The notes under the pieces are model-generated. The model was not told the origin of the DNA and ran no database searches. It saw only the letters and a program-made list of their open reading frames with translations. From Sphingopyxis sp. H053 (GTDB lineage Bacteria > Pseudomonadota > Alphaproteobacteria > Sphingomonadales > Sphingomonadaceae), in contig NZ_LNRU01000001.1 of assembly GCF_001468225.1 (NCBI RefSeq), forward strand, positions 186,001 to 250,000: a stretch of DNA of 64,000 nt, in the 5' to 3' direction. The position numbers were made by a program, and so were the translations under genes. Positions 9,890 through 19,141 of this stretch are shown piece after piece. How positions within the stretch are numbered: the first letter of the stretch is position 1; every line of letters begins with the position of its first letter.

Positions 9890-9967
9890 GTCGCCCCCGC
9901 GAAGGCGGGGGCCGCAAGAGGCGTTGAGCAAGGTTGCCAGCGGCCCCCGCCTTCGCGGGGGCGACGA
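9890..9967. repeat. paired REP-like palindrome, CCCCCGCGAAGGCGGGGG family
   Basis: Two palindromic units in opposite orientation (GCCCCCGCGAAGGCGGGGGC and GCCCCCGCCTTCGCGGGGGC) separated by about 35 bp, between the FAD oxidoreductase stop and aspS. Related pairs lie at 21001, 38357 and 63764. The spacer of this copy and the reverse of the 38357 copy share GCAAGGTTGCCAGCGGCC, so they are the same mobile or duplicated unit in opposite orientation. It may also act as a transcription-ending hairpin. Confidence 0.85.
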
Positions 9968-10063
9968 GCCAAGTCTTGACAAATCGCTCGCCGCGCTGCC
10001 TTAGGCGCGGCCATATCGGTACGTTTGCGCGTGCCTCCCCGGACATGTGAGAGACCCAAGAAA

Positions 10064-11845
10064 ATGCACGCCTATCGCACCCATAATTGTGGCCAGCTCC
10101 GCGCCGAGGATGTCGGCCAGAATGTCCGTGTCTCGGGCTGGGTGCATCGCAAGCGCGATCATGGCGGGCTGCTCTTCGTCGATCTGCGCGACCATTATGG
10201 CCTGACCCAGATCGTCGCGGACTCGAGCGACGCGGCCTTCGCCACGCTCGACGGCCTGCGCGCCGAAAGCGTCGTGACGATCACAGGCGACGTCGTCGCG
10301 CGCTCGGCCGAAACGACCAACGCGAACCTGCCGACCGGCGCGATCGAAGTGCGCGCACGCGACGTGGCGGTCCAGTCGGCGGCGATCGAACTGCCGATGC
10401 CGGTCGCGGGCGAGCAGGAATATCCCGAGGATATCCGCCTCAAATACCGCTTCCTCGACCTCCGCCGCGATCGCCTGCATGCGAACATCATGCTGCGCTC
10501 GAACGTGATCGCAAGCCTGCGCCGCCGCATGGTCGATCAGGGCTTCACCGAATATCAGACCCCGATCCTCACCGCCTCGTCGCCCGAGGGCGCGCGCGAC
10601 TATCTGGTGCCCAGCCGCGTTCACCCCGGCAAATTCTATGCGCTGCCGCAGGCGCCGCAGATGTTCAAGCAGCTGCTGATGGTCGCGGGCTTCGATCGCT
10701 ATTTCCAGATCGCGCCCTGTTTTCGCGACGAAGACGCGCGCGCCGACCGTTCGCCCGGCGAATTCTATCAGCTCGATTTCGAAATGAGCTTCGTCACGCA
10801 GGACGACGTGTTCAACGCGATCGAGCCCGTGCTCGCGGGCGTCTTCGAGGAGTTCGCAAACGGCAAGTCGGTCACCCCGGCCGGCTCGTTCCCGCGCATC
10901 CCCTACCGCGAATCGATGCTGAAATATGGCAATGACAAGCCCGACCTGCGCAACCCGCTGATCATCACCGACGTTTCGTCGCACTTCACGGGATCGGGCT
11001 TTGGCCGCTTCGCCGACATCGTCGCCGCGGGCGACGTCGTGCGCGCGATCCCGGCACCCGCGACCGCCGAGAAGAGCCGCAAATTCTTCGACGACATGAA
11101 CAGCTGGGCGCAGGGCGAGGGCTTTGCCGGCCTCGGCTATGCCACGCGCAAGGGCGGCGAATGGGGCGGCCCGATCGCCAAGAACCACGGCGCCGACAAG
11201 ATGGACGCGCTCGCCGCCGAACTCGGCATCGGCCCCGACGATGGCCTCTTCTTCGCCGCGGGCAAGGAAGCGGTTGCCGCGAAGCTCGCCGGTTTCGCGC
11301 GCACCCGCGTCGCCGAGCAGCTTGAGCTGATCGATCCGAACAAGTTCGAAATGTGCTGGATCGTCGACTTCCCGATGTTCGAGGCCGACGAGGACACTGG
11401 CAAGATCGATTTCAGCCACAACCCCTTTTCGATGCCGCAGGGCGAGCTAGAAGCCTTGGAAACCAAGGACCCGCTCGACATCCTCGCGTGGCAATATGAC
11501 ATCGTCTGCAACGGCGTCGAACTGTCGTCGGGCGCGATCCGGAACCATCGCCCCGACATCATGTATAAGGCGTTCGAGATTGCAGGCTATTCGCAGGCTG
11601 AGGTCGACGCGAATTTCAGCGGCATGATCAACGCCTTCAAGTTCGGCGCGCCGCCGCACGGCGGCTCGGCGCCGGGCGTCGACCGCATCGTGATGCTGCT
11701 CGCCGACGAGCCGAACATCCGCGAAGTCGTCGTCTTCCCGATGAACCAGAAGGCCGAAGACCTGATGATGGGCGCGCCCGCGCCGGTCAGCGACAAGCAG
11801 CTCAAGGAACTCGGCATCCGCATCGTCGACGGCCCGAAGGGCTAA
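10064..11845 (+). CDS. aspS: aspartate--tRNA ligase, probably non-discriminating
   Basis: A 593-residue class II synthetase of the bacterial AspRS type. It charges tRNA-Asp and, if non-discriminating, also tRNA-Asn for later amidation by GatCAB. Landmarks are the OB-fold [19 protein letters not shown], motif 2 [19 protein letters not shown] and motif 3 [20 protein letters not shown], plus the bacterial insertion domain. His33 in RDHGG is the residue reported for non-discriminating enzymes (discriminating ones tend to have Leu), which supports dual specificity. The start is the ATG at 10064 before HAYRTHNCG. Confidence 0.96.
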   Translation: MHAYRTHNCGQLRAEDVGQNVRVSGWVHRKRDHGGLLFVDLRDHYGLTQIVADSSDAAFATLDGLRAESVVTITGDVVARSAETTNANLPTGAIEVRARDVAVQSAAIELPMPVAGEQEYPEDIRLKYRFLDLRRDRLHANIMLRSNVIASLRRRMVDQGFTEYQTPILTASSPEGARDYLVPSRVHPGKFYALPQAPQMFKQLLMVAGFDRYFQIAPCFRDEDARADRSPGEFYQLDFEMSFVTQDDVFNAIEPVLAGVFEEFANGKSVTPAGSFPRIPYRESMLKYGNDKPDLRNPLIITDVSSHFTGSGFGRFADIVAAGDVVRAIPAPATAEKSRKFFDDMNSWAQGEGFAGLGYATRKGGEWGGPIAKNHGADKMDALAAELGIGPDDGLFFAAGKEAVAAKLAGFARTRVAEQLELIDPNKFEMCWIVDFPMFEADEDTGKIDFSHNPFSMPQGELEALETKDPLDILAWQYDIVCNGVELSSGAIRNHRPDIMYKAFEIAGYSQAEVDANFSGMINAFKFGAPPHGGSAPGVDRIVMLLADEPNIREVVVFPMNQKAEDLMMGAPAPVSDKQLKELGIRIVDGPKG

Positions 11846-11848
11846 GGC

Positions 11849-12721
11849 GTGAGCGAACCCCGGGAGCACCGGCTGGAAACGCCGGAAGGCGATATCTGCT
11901 GGTTCGAATGGGGAACGCGGGGGCAGGAGGCTTCGCTGCTCCTGCTCCACGCGACGGGCTTTCACGCGCGGGTGTGGGATCAGGTCGTCGCGGCGCTGCC
12001 CGCCGGCACGCACGTCATCGCGCCCGATCATCGCGGGCATGGGCGCAGCTACCGTCCCGCGACGCTCGCCAACTGGGCGGCGACATCCGACGCGCTGTTG
12101 CCGCTGCTCGACGGGCTCGGCGGGCATCCGCTCGTTGGCTGCGGTCACAGCATGGGCGGCTACGCGCTGACGCGGCTCGCGTCGCAGCGACCCGCAGCCT
12201 TTCGTCACCTCGTGCTGATCGATCCGGTGATCATGGACCCCGCCTTTTATGAAGGCGAGGCGGCCAAGCCCATCCCCGATCCCGCCGAGCATCCCGTCGC
12301 GCGCCGCCGCAACAGCTGGGCGAGCGCCGAAGAGATGCGCGCGCGTTTCGCCGACCGGCCGCCCTATGCGAATTGGGATCCGCGCGTCCTCGCCGACTAT
12401 TGCACCCATGGCCTGCTCCCGGCAGCCGAGGGCGAGGGGCTGGAGCTTGCCTGCCCGCCGGCGCTCGAAACATCGGTCTATCAAAATGCCCTGCGCATCA
12501 GTCCGCACGAGTGGCTGCACTATCTGGCCACGCCGTCGATGGTGATCCGCGCCCCGACCGGCGAGCGCGGCGGCCCGCTCGATTTTTCGCTGAGTCCGAC
12601 CTGGACCGGTCTTGGTGCGGCGCTCGGCGCCGAGCGCGACGAACTATGGGCTGAGCATAGCCATTTCATTCCGATGGAAGATCCCGCGCGCGTCGCCGCG
12701 CTGCTCGCGGAATTGCTCTAA
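11849..12721 (+). CDS. alpha/beta hydrolase
   Basis: A 290-residue alpha/beta-hydrolase-fold protein starting at GTG, three bases after aspS. The oxyanion region LLLHATGFHARVWD, the nucleophile elbow GHSMGG and the late His in HSHFIPMED give a complete-looking Ser-Asp-His triad. An APDHRGHGRS motif is typical of lipase or esterase-like members. No signal peptide is seen, so it should be cytosolic. Substrate is unknown. It is probably co-transcribed with aspS, given the spacing. Confidence 0.85.
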   Translation: MSEPREHRLETPEGDICWFEWGTRGQEASLLLLHATGFHARVWDQVVAALPAGTHVIAPDHRGHGRSYRPATLANWAATSDALLPLLDGLGGHPLVGCGHSMGGYALTRLASQRPAAFRHLVLIDPVIMDPAFYEGEAAKPIPDPAEHPVARRRNSWASAEEMRARFADRPPYANWDPRVLADYCTHGLLPAAEGEGLELACPPALETSVYQNALRISPHEWLHYLATPSMVIRAPTGERGGPLDFSLSPTWTGLGAALGAERDELWAEHSHFIPMEDPARVAALLAELL

Positions 12722-12812
12722 CCGCGTAACGAAACGCGCGCGCGCTGTCCCAGAAAATGACAGGGCTGCATCGCTCTTGGTAGGACGCCTCCGGTTGCGC
12801 TAGGGAGGCGCG

Positions 12813-13598
12813 ATGAGCATTTCCCTCTCCGATCACGAAGCCGGCGCCAAATATGACGGCGACTATTCCGATGCGCTCGATGCGTTGCAGGAACGGCTTG
12901 AGCGCGTACAATCCGCGCATATCACGCACGGCCAGCGCAGCATCATCATGTTCGAAGGCTGGGACGCGGCAGGGAAGGGCGGCATCATCAAGCGCATGAC
13001 CGCGCTGCTCGATCCGCGCTATTTCGAGGTATGGCCGATCGGCGCGCCGAACGACGAGGAAAAGGCGCGCCATTTCCTCTGGCGTTTCTGGAGACGCCTG
13101 CCGGGCAATCGCGAAATCTCGATCTTCGACCGCAGTTGGTACGGCCGCGTCCTCGTCGAGCGTGTCGAGGGCTTTGCGAGCGAGGCCGAATGGCGCAAGG
13201 GTTATGACGAGATCAACGAGTTCGAGGCGCAGCTCACGGGCAGCCGGACGAACCTCGTCAAGATCTTCGTCCACCTGACGCAGGAAGAACAGGACAAGCG
13301 CTTCACCGACCGCCTCGACGATCCGTGGAAGCGGTGGAAGACGGGACCTGAGGACTATCGCAACCGGTCGAAGCGCAAGGCCTATCTCGCCGCGATGGAG
13401 GATATGTTCGCGCAGACGAACACGCGCTGGGCGCCGTGGAAGGTGATCGACGGCAATAACAAGAAGGCCGCGCGCATCGCGGCACTGACCCATATCGCCG
13501 AAGCGCTCGAGGCGATCGTGCCGATGACCCCGCCCGATCTCGACCCCGCGGTCGTCAAACTCGCGGGCAAGGCGTTCGGTTACAAGCCCAAAGACTAG
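12813..13598 (+). CDS. ppk2: polyphosphate kinase 2 family protein
   Basis: A 261-residue PPK2 family enzyme, which uses polyphosphate to phosphorylate nucleoside mono- or diphosphates, or runs in reverse. The Walker A motif FEGWDAAGKGG lies near residue 48, the Walker B/lid signature IFDRSWYGR near residue 105, and the C-terminus has the family WAPWKVIDGNNK. One PPK2 domain is present (class I or III size). It is transcribed alone, 8 kb from the ppk1-ppx operon, so the window holds both kinds of polyphosphate kinase. Subclass cannot be decided by eye. Confidence 0.94.
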   Translation: MSISLSDHEAGAKYDGDYSDALDALQERLERVQSAHITHGQRSIIMFEGWDAAGKGGIIKRMTALLDPRYFEVWPIGAPNDEEKARHFLWRFWRRLPGNREISIFDRSWYGRVLVERVEGFASEAEWRKGYDEINEFEAQLTGSRTNLVKIFVHLTQEEQDKRFTDRLDDPWKRWKTGPEDYRNRSKRKAYLAAMEDMFAQTNTRWAPWKVIDGNNKKAARIAALTHIAEALEAIVPMTPPDLDPAVVKLAGKAFGYKPKD

Positions 13599-13643
13599 GT
13601 TTTTCGGCCTCCTCGGCTAGCAATCGCGCGCCCCAGCCGCTAC

Positions 13644-14189
13644 ATGGGGGTGATGAGCCGCGCCAAGAGATCCGACGATTGGGGTTTTCCCCGCTGGCGC
13701 CCCTATGGCTCGTCGCGCGAGACGCAGAAGGTGCGCCTCTGCGATCGCCACGGCTGCACCAACCCCGGCAACTGCCCCGCTCCGAAGTCGCCGAACAGCC
13801 CCGAACGCTGGTATTTCTGCGAGACGCACGCCGCCGAATATAACCGCGGCTGGGACTATTTCGAGGGTTTGAGCGCCGAAGATGCCGCCGAGCGGGCTGC
13901 TAATGAGACGCGCGACGCGGGGGCGTATGCAAAGGCCCAGCATTATGCCTGGGGCGGGTCGGGCGACGGCAGCCGCAGTGCCGACGAAATGCGTGCGCTC
14001 GAAATTCTCGACCTCGAACCCGACGCCGATTTCGAGGCGACGAAAAAGGCATGGCGCAATCTTGCCAAAGAAACGCACCCCGACGTGAAACCCGGCGACG
14101 CCGACGCCGCGAAACGCTTTGCGGCAGGGCAGGCGGCGTTCGAGGTGCTGAAGCAGGCCGAAGAACGGAAAAGCTGGAAGCCCGCGTAA
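13644..14189 (+). CDS. J-domain protein
   Basis: A 181-residue protein with a C-terminal J domain (EILDLEPDADFEATKKAW, then LAKETHPDVKPGD), the HPD tripeptide being the part that stimulates DnaK ATPase. The N-terminal half is a Cys/His-containing region (LCDRHGCTNPGNCPAPK and YFCETHAAEYNRGWDYF), which may bind metal, and is typical of a group of alphaproteobacterial DnaJ-like proteins. No glycine-rich or canonical zinc-finger region of DnaJ itself is present. Starts at 13644 (ATG) and 13653 (ATG, MSRAKRSDD) are both possible. Confidence 0.85.
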   Translation: MGVMSRAKRSDDWGFPRWRPYGSSRETQKVRLCDRHGCTNPGNCPAPKSPNSPERWYFCETHAAEYNRGWDYFEGLSAEDAAERAANETRDAGAYAKAQHYAWGGSGDGSRSADEMRALEILDLEPDADFEATKKAWRNLAKETHPDVKPGDADAAKRFAAGQAAFEVLKQAEERKSWKPA

Positions 14190-14211
14190 TGCCGGTGTTT
14201 CGGCCAAGCGT

Positions 14212-14580
14212 CTAGACTAGTTCATCCCGCCGATAGAGGCTTTCGCATTGCCGTCCCGCAGCATAGGCGCGCCAGGTTCGGCGCGGCAGCGCGATGGCCC
14301 CGGCAAGGATCAGCGGCGAGCAAAATAGCGTCGCGCGCCAGTCGGGATAACGGCCGGCCCCCCATTCCCATGCCGCGAGCTGGATCTCGCCGGTCAGCGT
14401 CAGCGGATAACCGGTGATAAGATGGTGGCGATCGTGCGCGTCGATCGCCGCTTGCCGCCATGCGAAATTGGGCAGCCGGAACCGCCAGCGACCGATGCGA
14501 AACGTCCAGTGCGACGCGTTGGCGGGTTCGAGCCGGTACGCCGTGCGCAGCGCTTCGAGCGGATCAGGCGCGGCCGTCAT
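14212..14580 (-). CDS. short Coq4-like protein
   Basis: A 122-residue protein with His49-Asp50-x2-His53-x11-Glu65, which exactly fits the HDxxHx11E zinc motif of Coq4, the ubiquinone-pathway protein. The following TGYPLTLTGEIQLAAWEWG is also like Coq4. It is about half the length of usual Coq4 proteins, so only the motif-bearing core is present. The ATG overlaps the end of the desaturase gene by 17 bases and it is last in a three-gene operon (regulator, desaturase, this gene). The role is therefore uncertain; a lipid-linked job is inferred from context. Confidence 0.6.
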   Translation of the reverse strand: MTAAPDPLEALRTAYRLEPANASHWTFRIGRWRFRLPNFAWRQAAIDAHDRHHLITGYPLTLTGEIQLAAWEWGAGRYPDWRATLFCSPLILAGAIALPRRTWRAYAAGRQCESLYRRDELV

Positions 14581-15562
14581 CGCGCACCTTCGCGGCGAGG
14601 GTCTCGGCCTGACGATCCGACGCGGCGCTCAGCGCCCGCGCGGTCAATGGGGTGATGCCCGGCCGTGCGGGCAGGTTGGCCGGCAGCCGGATGTTCGACG
14701 CGAGCCCGAACAGCGCGAGCAGCTGGATGAACCGGTATCCGAGGTCGATCTGGCCCGGATAGAGGCCATGCCGCGCCGAGCTCGGGAAGGCATGATGATT
14801 GCTGTGCCAGCTCTCGCCCATCGTCGGAATCGCCATGATCGGCACATTATAGGCCTGGATGACGGCGCCATCGACCGACCAGTCCTGCGGTCCGCGCGTG
14901 TGCGCGAAATAGGATATGAACCAATGCATCGTTGTGCAGGCGGCAACGCGCACCGGCACCCCCCAGATAACCCATGACCAGCCGCCGAGCAGGTAGAGGG
15001 TGAGTGCGATCGGCACCTGCTGCAGCATCCAGTACCGGTCGAGGAAGCGGTAAAAGCGATCGTCGCCGATGCCAGGGCCGGGGTCGAAGCCGGGCGGCCG
15101 GGCAAGCTGGAGCCGGAAGTTGAGATAATAGAAACCGTCGATGACGAGCGGCTTGGCGTGTCGCAGGAACCAGTGGCAATCGGGCTGCCGCTGCGCCCAG
15201 TCGCGGCTGTCGTGCAGGCGGATCGTCCAGATCGGCCCGCCCATTCCGACCGCGGTTCCAAGCCAGACGAGAAGGCGCTCGAGCCATTTCGGGCAATCGA
15301 AGCTGCGATGGATCAGGCGCCGGTGAAAGCCGACCGAATGGCCGGCGCACAATGTCACGGCCGAGGTCACCAGGAAGACCGCCAGCGCGCTCCCGCTGAA
15401 GGTCAGCGGACCTAGCACCAGCGCCATCGCCAGCATCGCGGCGTTCCAGACCGACCGGGGGCCATCCCATAGCACGCGGCCCTTGACCGCGTCGGCCCGA
15501 TCGAGGCCGGTCAGCGAATTGACTTTGAAGGCCCCCGCCGCGGCGCCGCCCGCTTCGCTCAT
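14564..15562 (-). CDS. acyl-CoA/fatty acid desaturase
   Basis: A 332-residue membrane di-iron desaturase with four or so hydrophobic segments. The first His box is HRRLIH, the third is HSNHHAF. The middle region is HDSRDWAQRQPDCHWFLRH rather than the usual HxxHH, a form I recall from a proteobacterial desaturase branch. It would introduce a double bond into membrane acyl chains. Its ATG overlaps the stop of the regulator gene (ATGA) and its end overlaps the Coq4-like gene, so the operon is tightly coupled. Regiospecificity cannot be told. Confidence 0.88.
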   Translation of the reverse strand: MSEAGGAAAGAFKVNSLTGLDRADAVKGRVLWDGPRSVWNAAMLAMALVLGPLTFSGSALAVFLVTSAVTLCAGHSVGFHRRLIHRSFDCPKWLERLLVWLGTAVGMGGPIWTIRLHDSRDWAQRQPDCHWFLRHAKPLVIDGFYYLNFRLQLARPPGFDPGPGIGDDRFYRFLDRYWMLQQVPIALTLYLLGGWSWVIWGVPVRVAACTTMHWFISYFAHTRGPQDWSVDGAVIQAYNVPIMAIPTMGESWHSNHHAFPSSARHGLYPGQIDLGYRFIQLLALFGLASNIRLPANLPARPGITPLTARALSAASDRQAETLAAKVRDDGRA

Positions 15563-16086
15563 AAATTTCCCCCTCTGTTGCCCGCGCCGCCGAACAGGCG
15601 CGCGGCGCGCCCGCCTATGCCGATCACACGCCGCAGCGTGCGGGGCGAGAGGCGCTTCGTTCCCGCATCGATCGCGGCGAGGTCCTCGACCAGCTCGAGC
15701 AGGCGCTTCGCCTGCCGCGCCACCAGCGGGTCTTCCGCGCCGTCGAAACGTCGCGACGGCCCAAGGACCGCCAGCGCGGGCGCCAATTCACGCTGCCGTC
15801 GCTTCTCGAGCGTCTGCAGCATCAGGAGCCATGGATCGGCCTCGGTGGTCCAGCCTTCGCGATTTCCCGCCGCCAGCTCTTCCGCTGCCAGCCAGGTAAG
15901 CGCTTCGTCCATCGCGGCTGGCGTCAGGGACAGTTCGGCGGCGATGTCTTCGGTCGCGAGCGGCTTCGCCATCAGATATAACAGGCCGTGGACGCGGCAG
16001 GCGTCGGGCGGCAGTCCCCATCGTGCGCCGACGTCCGCCAGCCATTCCACAATCGCGGAAGCAGAGGGCCCCAGGAGGGCGCTCAA
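15559..16086 (-). CDS. GbsR/MarR-like winged-helix regulator
   Basis: A 175-residue protein whose first 75 residues look like a GbsR/MarR winged helix (CRVHGLLYLMAKPLATEDIAAELSLTPAAMDEALTWL). The C-terminal half is helical and Arg/Leu-rich. It lies immediately upstream of the desaturase, overlapping by four bases, so it probably regulates its own operon in response to a lipid or osmotic signal; that is inference. The start is TTG at 16086; no in-frame ATG lies nearby, so the N-terminus is uncertain. Confidence 0.7.
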   Translation of the reverse strand: MSALLGPSASAIVEWLADVGARWGLPPDACRVHGLLYLMAKPLATEDIAAELSLTPAAMDEALTWLAAEELAAGNREGWTTEADPWLLMLQTLEKRRQRELAPALAVLGPSRRFDGAEDPLVARQAKRLLELVEDLAAIDAGTKRLSPRTLRRVIGIGGRAARLFGGAGNRGGNL

Positions 16087-16121
16087 CTCGATTTGGCCAT
16101 CACAGGCATTCGGTCTCCCGC

Positions 16122-16829
16122 CTATTTATAGACACACGCATCCAGCCCGTCGCGCTTGACCACGCCGATGCGTGCGCGGATCGTATTGCCGTATCGGCGG
16201 GTGAAGCCCGACGGGCTCACCGCCTCGCGTTTCTTGGGGAGCGGCAGGATCGCGGCGATCCGCCCCGCCTCGGCGGGGGTCAGCTTGCCCGCGCCATGGT
16301 TGAAATAGCGCTGCGCCCCCGCCTCGACGCCATAGGTGCCGATACCGGTCTCGGCGACGTTGAGGTAAACCTCCATGATCCGGCGCTTGCCCCAGATCTT
16401 TTCGATCAGGAAGGTGAACCACACCTCGGGCACCTTGCGGACATAACGCGTCCAGCCGCTGCCTTGCCACAGGAAGACATTTTTCGCGGTCTGCTGGCTG
16501 ACCGTCGATCCGCCGCGCATGCGTTTGCCCTTGGCGTTGCGCTCGATCGCCTGTTCGATCGCGTCGCGGTCGAAGCCATTGTGGCTGCAGAATTTGCCGT
16601 CCTCGGCCGCGATCACGGCGCGCACCATGTTGCGGTCGATATTCGCGAGACTTTCCCAGTCCTTGGTAATCCCGTTGCTGTCGGCCAGCATCGTGAACGT
16701 CACGGGCGGCGGCACGACGGCATAGAGCAGCACCCACAGCACCGAGGCGGCAATGAACCAGAACAGCCATTTGAACGGCCGGAGATACCAGGGGAGCTTG
16801 CGCTTCTTCGCGCGAGAGGACGTTACCAT
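16122..16829 (-). CDS. mtgA: monofunctional peptidoglycan glycosyltransferase
   Basis: A 235-residue GT51 enzyme that polymerises lipid II into glycan strands on the periplasmic side. A basic N-terminus is followed by one transmembrane segment (WLFWFIAASVLWVLLYAVV). Catalytic motifs are AVIAAEDGKFCSHNGFD with the first Glu, RGGSTVSQQTAKNVFLW, and KRRIMEVYLNVAETG with the second Glu. No transpeptidase domain is attached, and the length fits MtgA. It is transcribed alone, upstream of the regulator-desaturase operon and in the same direction. Confidence 0.95.
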   Translation of the reverse strand: MVTSSRAKKRKLPWYLRPFKWLFWFIAASVLWVLLYAVVPPPVTFTMLADSNGITKDWESLANIDRNMVRAVIAAEDGKFCSHNGFDRDAIEQAIERNAKGKRMRGGSTVSQQTAKNVFLWQGSGWTRYVRKVPEVWFTFLIEKIWGKRRIMEVYLNVAETGIGTYGVEAGAQRYFNHGAGKLTPAEAGRIAAILPLPKKREAVSPSGFTRRYGNTIRARIGVVKRDGLDACVYK

Positions 16830-16919
16830 GCAGGCAAATTAGCCGCTTGCGATTTCGAGGCAAGCGGGCTTGATCTTGCGGAGCAAAAAACACTGATGTT
16901 TGCCGAAGGAAAGACCCGC

Positions 16920-17720
16920 ATGTCGCTTCGATCCCTATTGCTGCTAGCCGCCGCGACGGCCGCTGCGCCTGCCCTCGCGAACGAGGATCGCCGCGACCTT
17001 TGCCCCGACCGGCCGGGGCTCGGTACACCCGCCTGCACGGTCGAGCCGGGGTCGATGCTGTTCGAGATCGGCTTGGCCGACTGGACGCTCGATCGCACCG
17101 CCGACAGCCGGAGCGATAGCTGGACCTTCGGCGACGCGCTGCTGCGCGCCGGGCTGACCTCGTCGCTGGAGGTGCAGCTTGGATGGACGATGCTCGGCCA
17201 TGCGCGCGAACGTAACCGGACGACGGGCGACGTGACCCGCCGGACGCGAACCGGCGACGTGACGCTCGCGTTGCGGCAAAATCTGAGCAATCCCGACGGG
17301 TCGGGCTTTTCGGTCGCGCTGATGCCCTATGTCACGTTGCCACTGGGCGGCGATGGCGTCGGCGCGGGCGATTGGGGGGCGGGGATGATCGTGCCGGTCA
17401 GCGTCGAACTCGGTGCGGTGTCGCTGGGCTTCACGCCGCACGTCGATGCCGCCGTCGATAGCGACGGCAATGGCCGGCATACGGCCTATGGCTCGGTCGC
17501 GGGGGTGGGGTTCGGCCTGTCCGACGATGTCTCGATGGCGGCGGAGTTGTCGCTTACCCGCGACCGCGACCCCGGCGGTCACACAACCGAGGCGCTGGCC
17601 GGGCTTTCGGCCGGCTGGCAGCCCGATGCCGATAGCCAGTGGGATGTCGGTGCCAATTTCGGGCTTAATCGCGATAGCCCGGACGTCGAACTCTATTTCG
17701 GTTTCGTGCGCCGCTTCTGA
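16920..17720 (+). CDS. outer-membrane beta-barrel protein, transporter-like
   Basis: A 266-residue exported protein. The N-terminus (MSLRSLLLLAAATAAAPALA) is a signal peptide with cleavage near ALA-NED. The mature part has alternating polar and hydrophobic stretches and ends in VRRF, the C-terminal Phe signature for BAM-mediated insertion. It resembles the MetA-pathway phenol-degradation/transporter family of small barrels. The start at 16920 is preferred because AAGGA lies upstream at a workable distance; an ATG at 16896 is in frame. Substrate is unknown. Confidence 0.8.
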   Translation: MSLRSLLLLAAATAAAPALANEDRRDLCPDRPGLGTPACTVEPGSMLFEIGLADWTLDRTADSRSDSWTFGDALLRAGLTSSLEVQLGWTMLGHARERNRTTGDVTRRTRTGDVTLALRQNLSNPDGSGFSVALMPYVTLPLGGDGVGAGDWGAGMIVPVSVELGAVSLGFTPHVDAAVDSDGNGRHTAYGSVAGVGFGLSDDVSMAAELSLTRDRDPGGHTTEALAGLSAGWQPDADSQWDVGANFGLNRDSPDVELYFGFVRRF

Positions 17721-17790
17721 CGTTTGCGCGCCGCTCCCGCATTCCCATGTCGGCTTTAGGGTAGGGAACGGACATCGATCGACGCGAAGC

Positions 17791-18096
17791 CTAATCGTCG
17801 AGGTTGTTATCCGGTAACCGCTTCGCTGACAGGAAAAGCTGGGCGACGCCGTAAGGAACGGCCCCAAGCGCGCAAATCAGAGCGGCGCCAACAGGGAAGA
17901 CGATTAAAGCCATTCCTGCGCCTCCGCGGAGATCGCTCGTCAATGCGACCCACACGCCATAGGCGAGAAAAAGCACGGCTCCGAAAAGGCAGGCGAACCA
18001 AAATCTTTTGAAATATCGTAGGATTTTCGAGAACAAGCCAGAACGACCCGACGCCTCGACGGCCAAGTGATGACGGTATCTGGTCAGCAAATCCAT
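17791..18096 (-). CDS. small two-span membrane protein
   Basis: A 101-residue protein with two hydrophobic segments (FWFACLFGAVLFLAYGVWVAL and MALIVFPVGAALICALGAVPYG) and a short charged N-terminus. No known domain is recognised. It lies between the barrel protein and rpoH, in the same direction as rpoH but separated by about 60 bp. Reading-frame length and composition support a real gene; function is unknown. Confidence 0.6.
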   Translation of the reverse strand: MDLLTRYRHHLAVEASGRSGLFSKILRYFKRFWFACLFGAVLFLAYGVWVALTSDLRGGAGMALIVFPVGAALICALGAVPYGVAQLFLSAKRLPDNNLDD

Positions 18097-18158
18097 CGAG
18101 GGAAGGCTAGTCCCTTGCGCCCGCGAGTCAAATCACGGGCGCAAAGGACGGGCGCGGA

Positions 18159-19058
18159 TCAGGCGCCCACCAACCGCCGGTCGCCGGCAAGCTTCAGCAT
18201 CGCTTTCTGCAGTTTTTCGAATGCGCGCACTTCGATCTGGCGCACGCGTTCGCGGCTGACGTCGTAAACCTGGCTCAGGTCTTCCAGCGTCTTGGGGTCG
18301 TCGGTCAGGCGGCGTTCGGTCAGGATGTGGCGCTCGCGCTCGTTGAGCGATTCCAGCGCCTCATTCAGCAGCGAATGGCGCACATCGCGTTCCTGCGCCT
18401 CGGCGACGCGCTCGTCCTGCAGCGGGCCTTCATCGCCGAGCAGATCCTGCCACTGGCTGTCGCCGTCCTCGCCCATCGGGACGTTGAGCGAGGTGTCGCC
18501 GCCCATCGCCATGCGGCGGTTCATGCTGGTGACTTCTTCCTCGGTGACGCCGAGGTCGGTCGCGATCTTGGTCAGATGTTCGGGCGACAGGTCGCCATCC
18601 TCGAACGCCGCGAGGTTGTTCTTCATCCGGCGAAGGTTGAAAAACAGCTTCTTCTGCGCCGCGGTGGTGCCCATCTTGACGAGGCTCCACGAGCGCAGGA
18701 TGAATTCCTGGATCGAGGCGCGGATCCACCACATCGCGTAGGTGGCGAGGCGGAAGCCGCGTTCGGGGTCGAATTTCTTCACGCCCTGCATCAGGCCGAT
18801 ATTGCCTTCGCTGATCAGCTCGCTGACAGGCAGGCCATAGCCGCGGTAGCCCATCGCGATCTTTGCGACGAGGCGGAGGTGCGAGGTGACGAGCTGCGCC
18901 GCAGCTTCATTGTCACCATGCTCCTGGAAGCGGCGCGCGAGCATATATTCCTGCTCGGGGGTCAGCAGGGGGAATTTGCGGATTTCCGCCAGATAGCGAT
19001 TCAGGCTGGCTTCGCCGCCAAGCGCTGGAACCGTGGCCGGAACGTTGCTTTTAGCCAT
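18159..19058 (-). CDS. rpoH: RNA polymerase sigma-32 factor
   Basis: A 299-residue heat-shock sigma factor. Region 2 includes RLVAKIAMGYRGYGLPVSELISEGNIGLM and AMWWIRASIQEF. The RpoH box (QKKLFFNLRRMK) separates it from other sigma-70 proteins and is the site of chaperone and FtsH-linked control. Region 4 ends with YDVSRERVRQIEVRAFEKL. It directs transcription of chaperone and protease genes after heat stress. It is transcribed singly, downstream of the rluD-type gene in the same direction. Confidence 0.97.
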   Translation of the reverse strand: MAKSNVPATVPALGGEASLNRYLAEIRKFPLLTPEQEYMLARRFQEHGDNEAAAQLVTSHLRLVAKIAMGYRGYGLPVSELISEGNIGLMQGVKKFDPERGFRLATYAMWWIRASIQEFILRSWSLVKMGTTAAQKKLFFNLRRMKNNLAAFEDGDLSPEHLTKIATDLGVTEEEVTSMNRRMAMGGDTSLNVPMGEDGDSQWQDLLGDEGPLQDERVAEAQERDVRHSLLNEALESLNERERHILTERRLTDDPKTLEDLSQVYDVSRERVRQIEVRAFEKLQKAMLKLAGDRRLVGA

Positions 19059-19141
19059 TGGAGAGCGTCTTCCCTTTAGAATCTTGAGTCAGAACATGCC
19101 GCGGTTGGGTCCAGCGGTCGAGATAGATTTTCATTCGAAAC

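Noticed and set aside
16023..16919. Upstream extension of the beta-barrel protein
   Set aside because: It is antisense to mtgA; the signal peptide begins at 16920.
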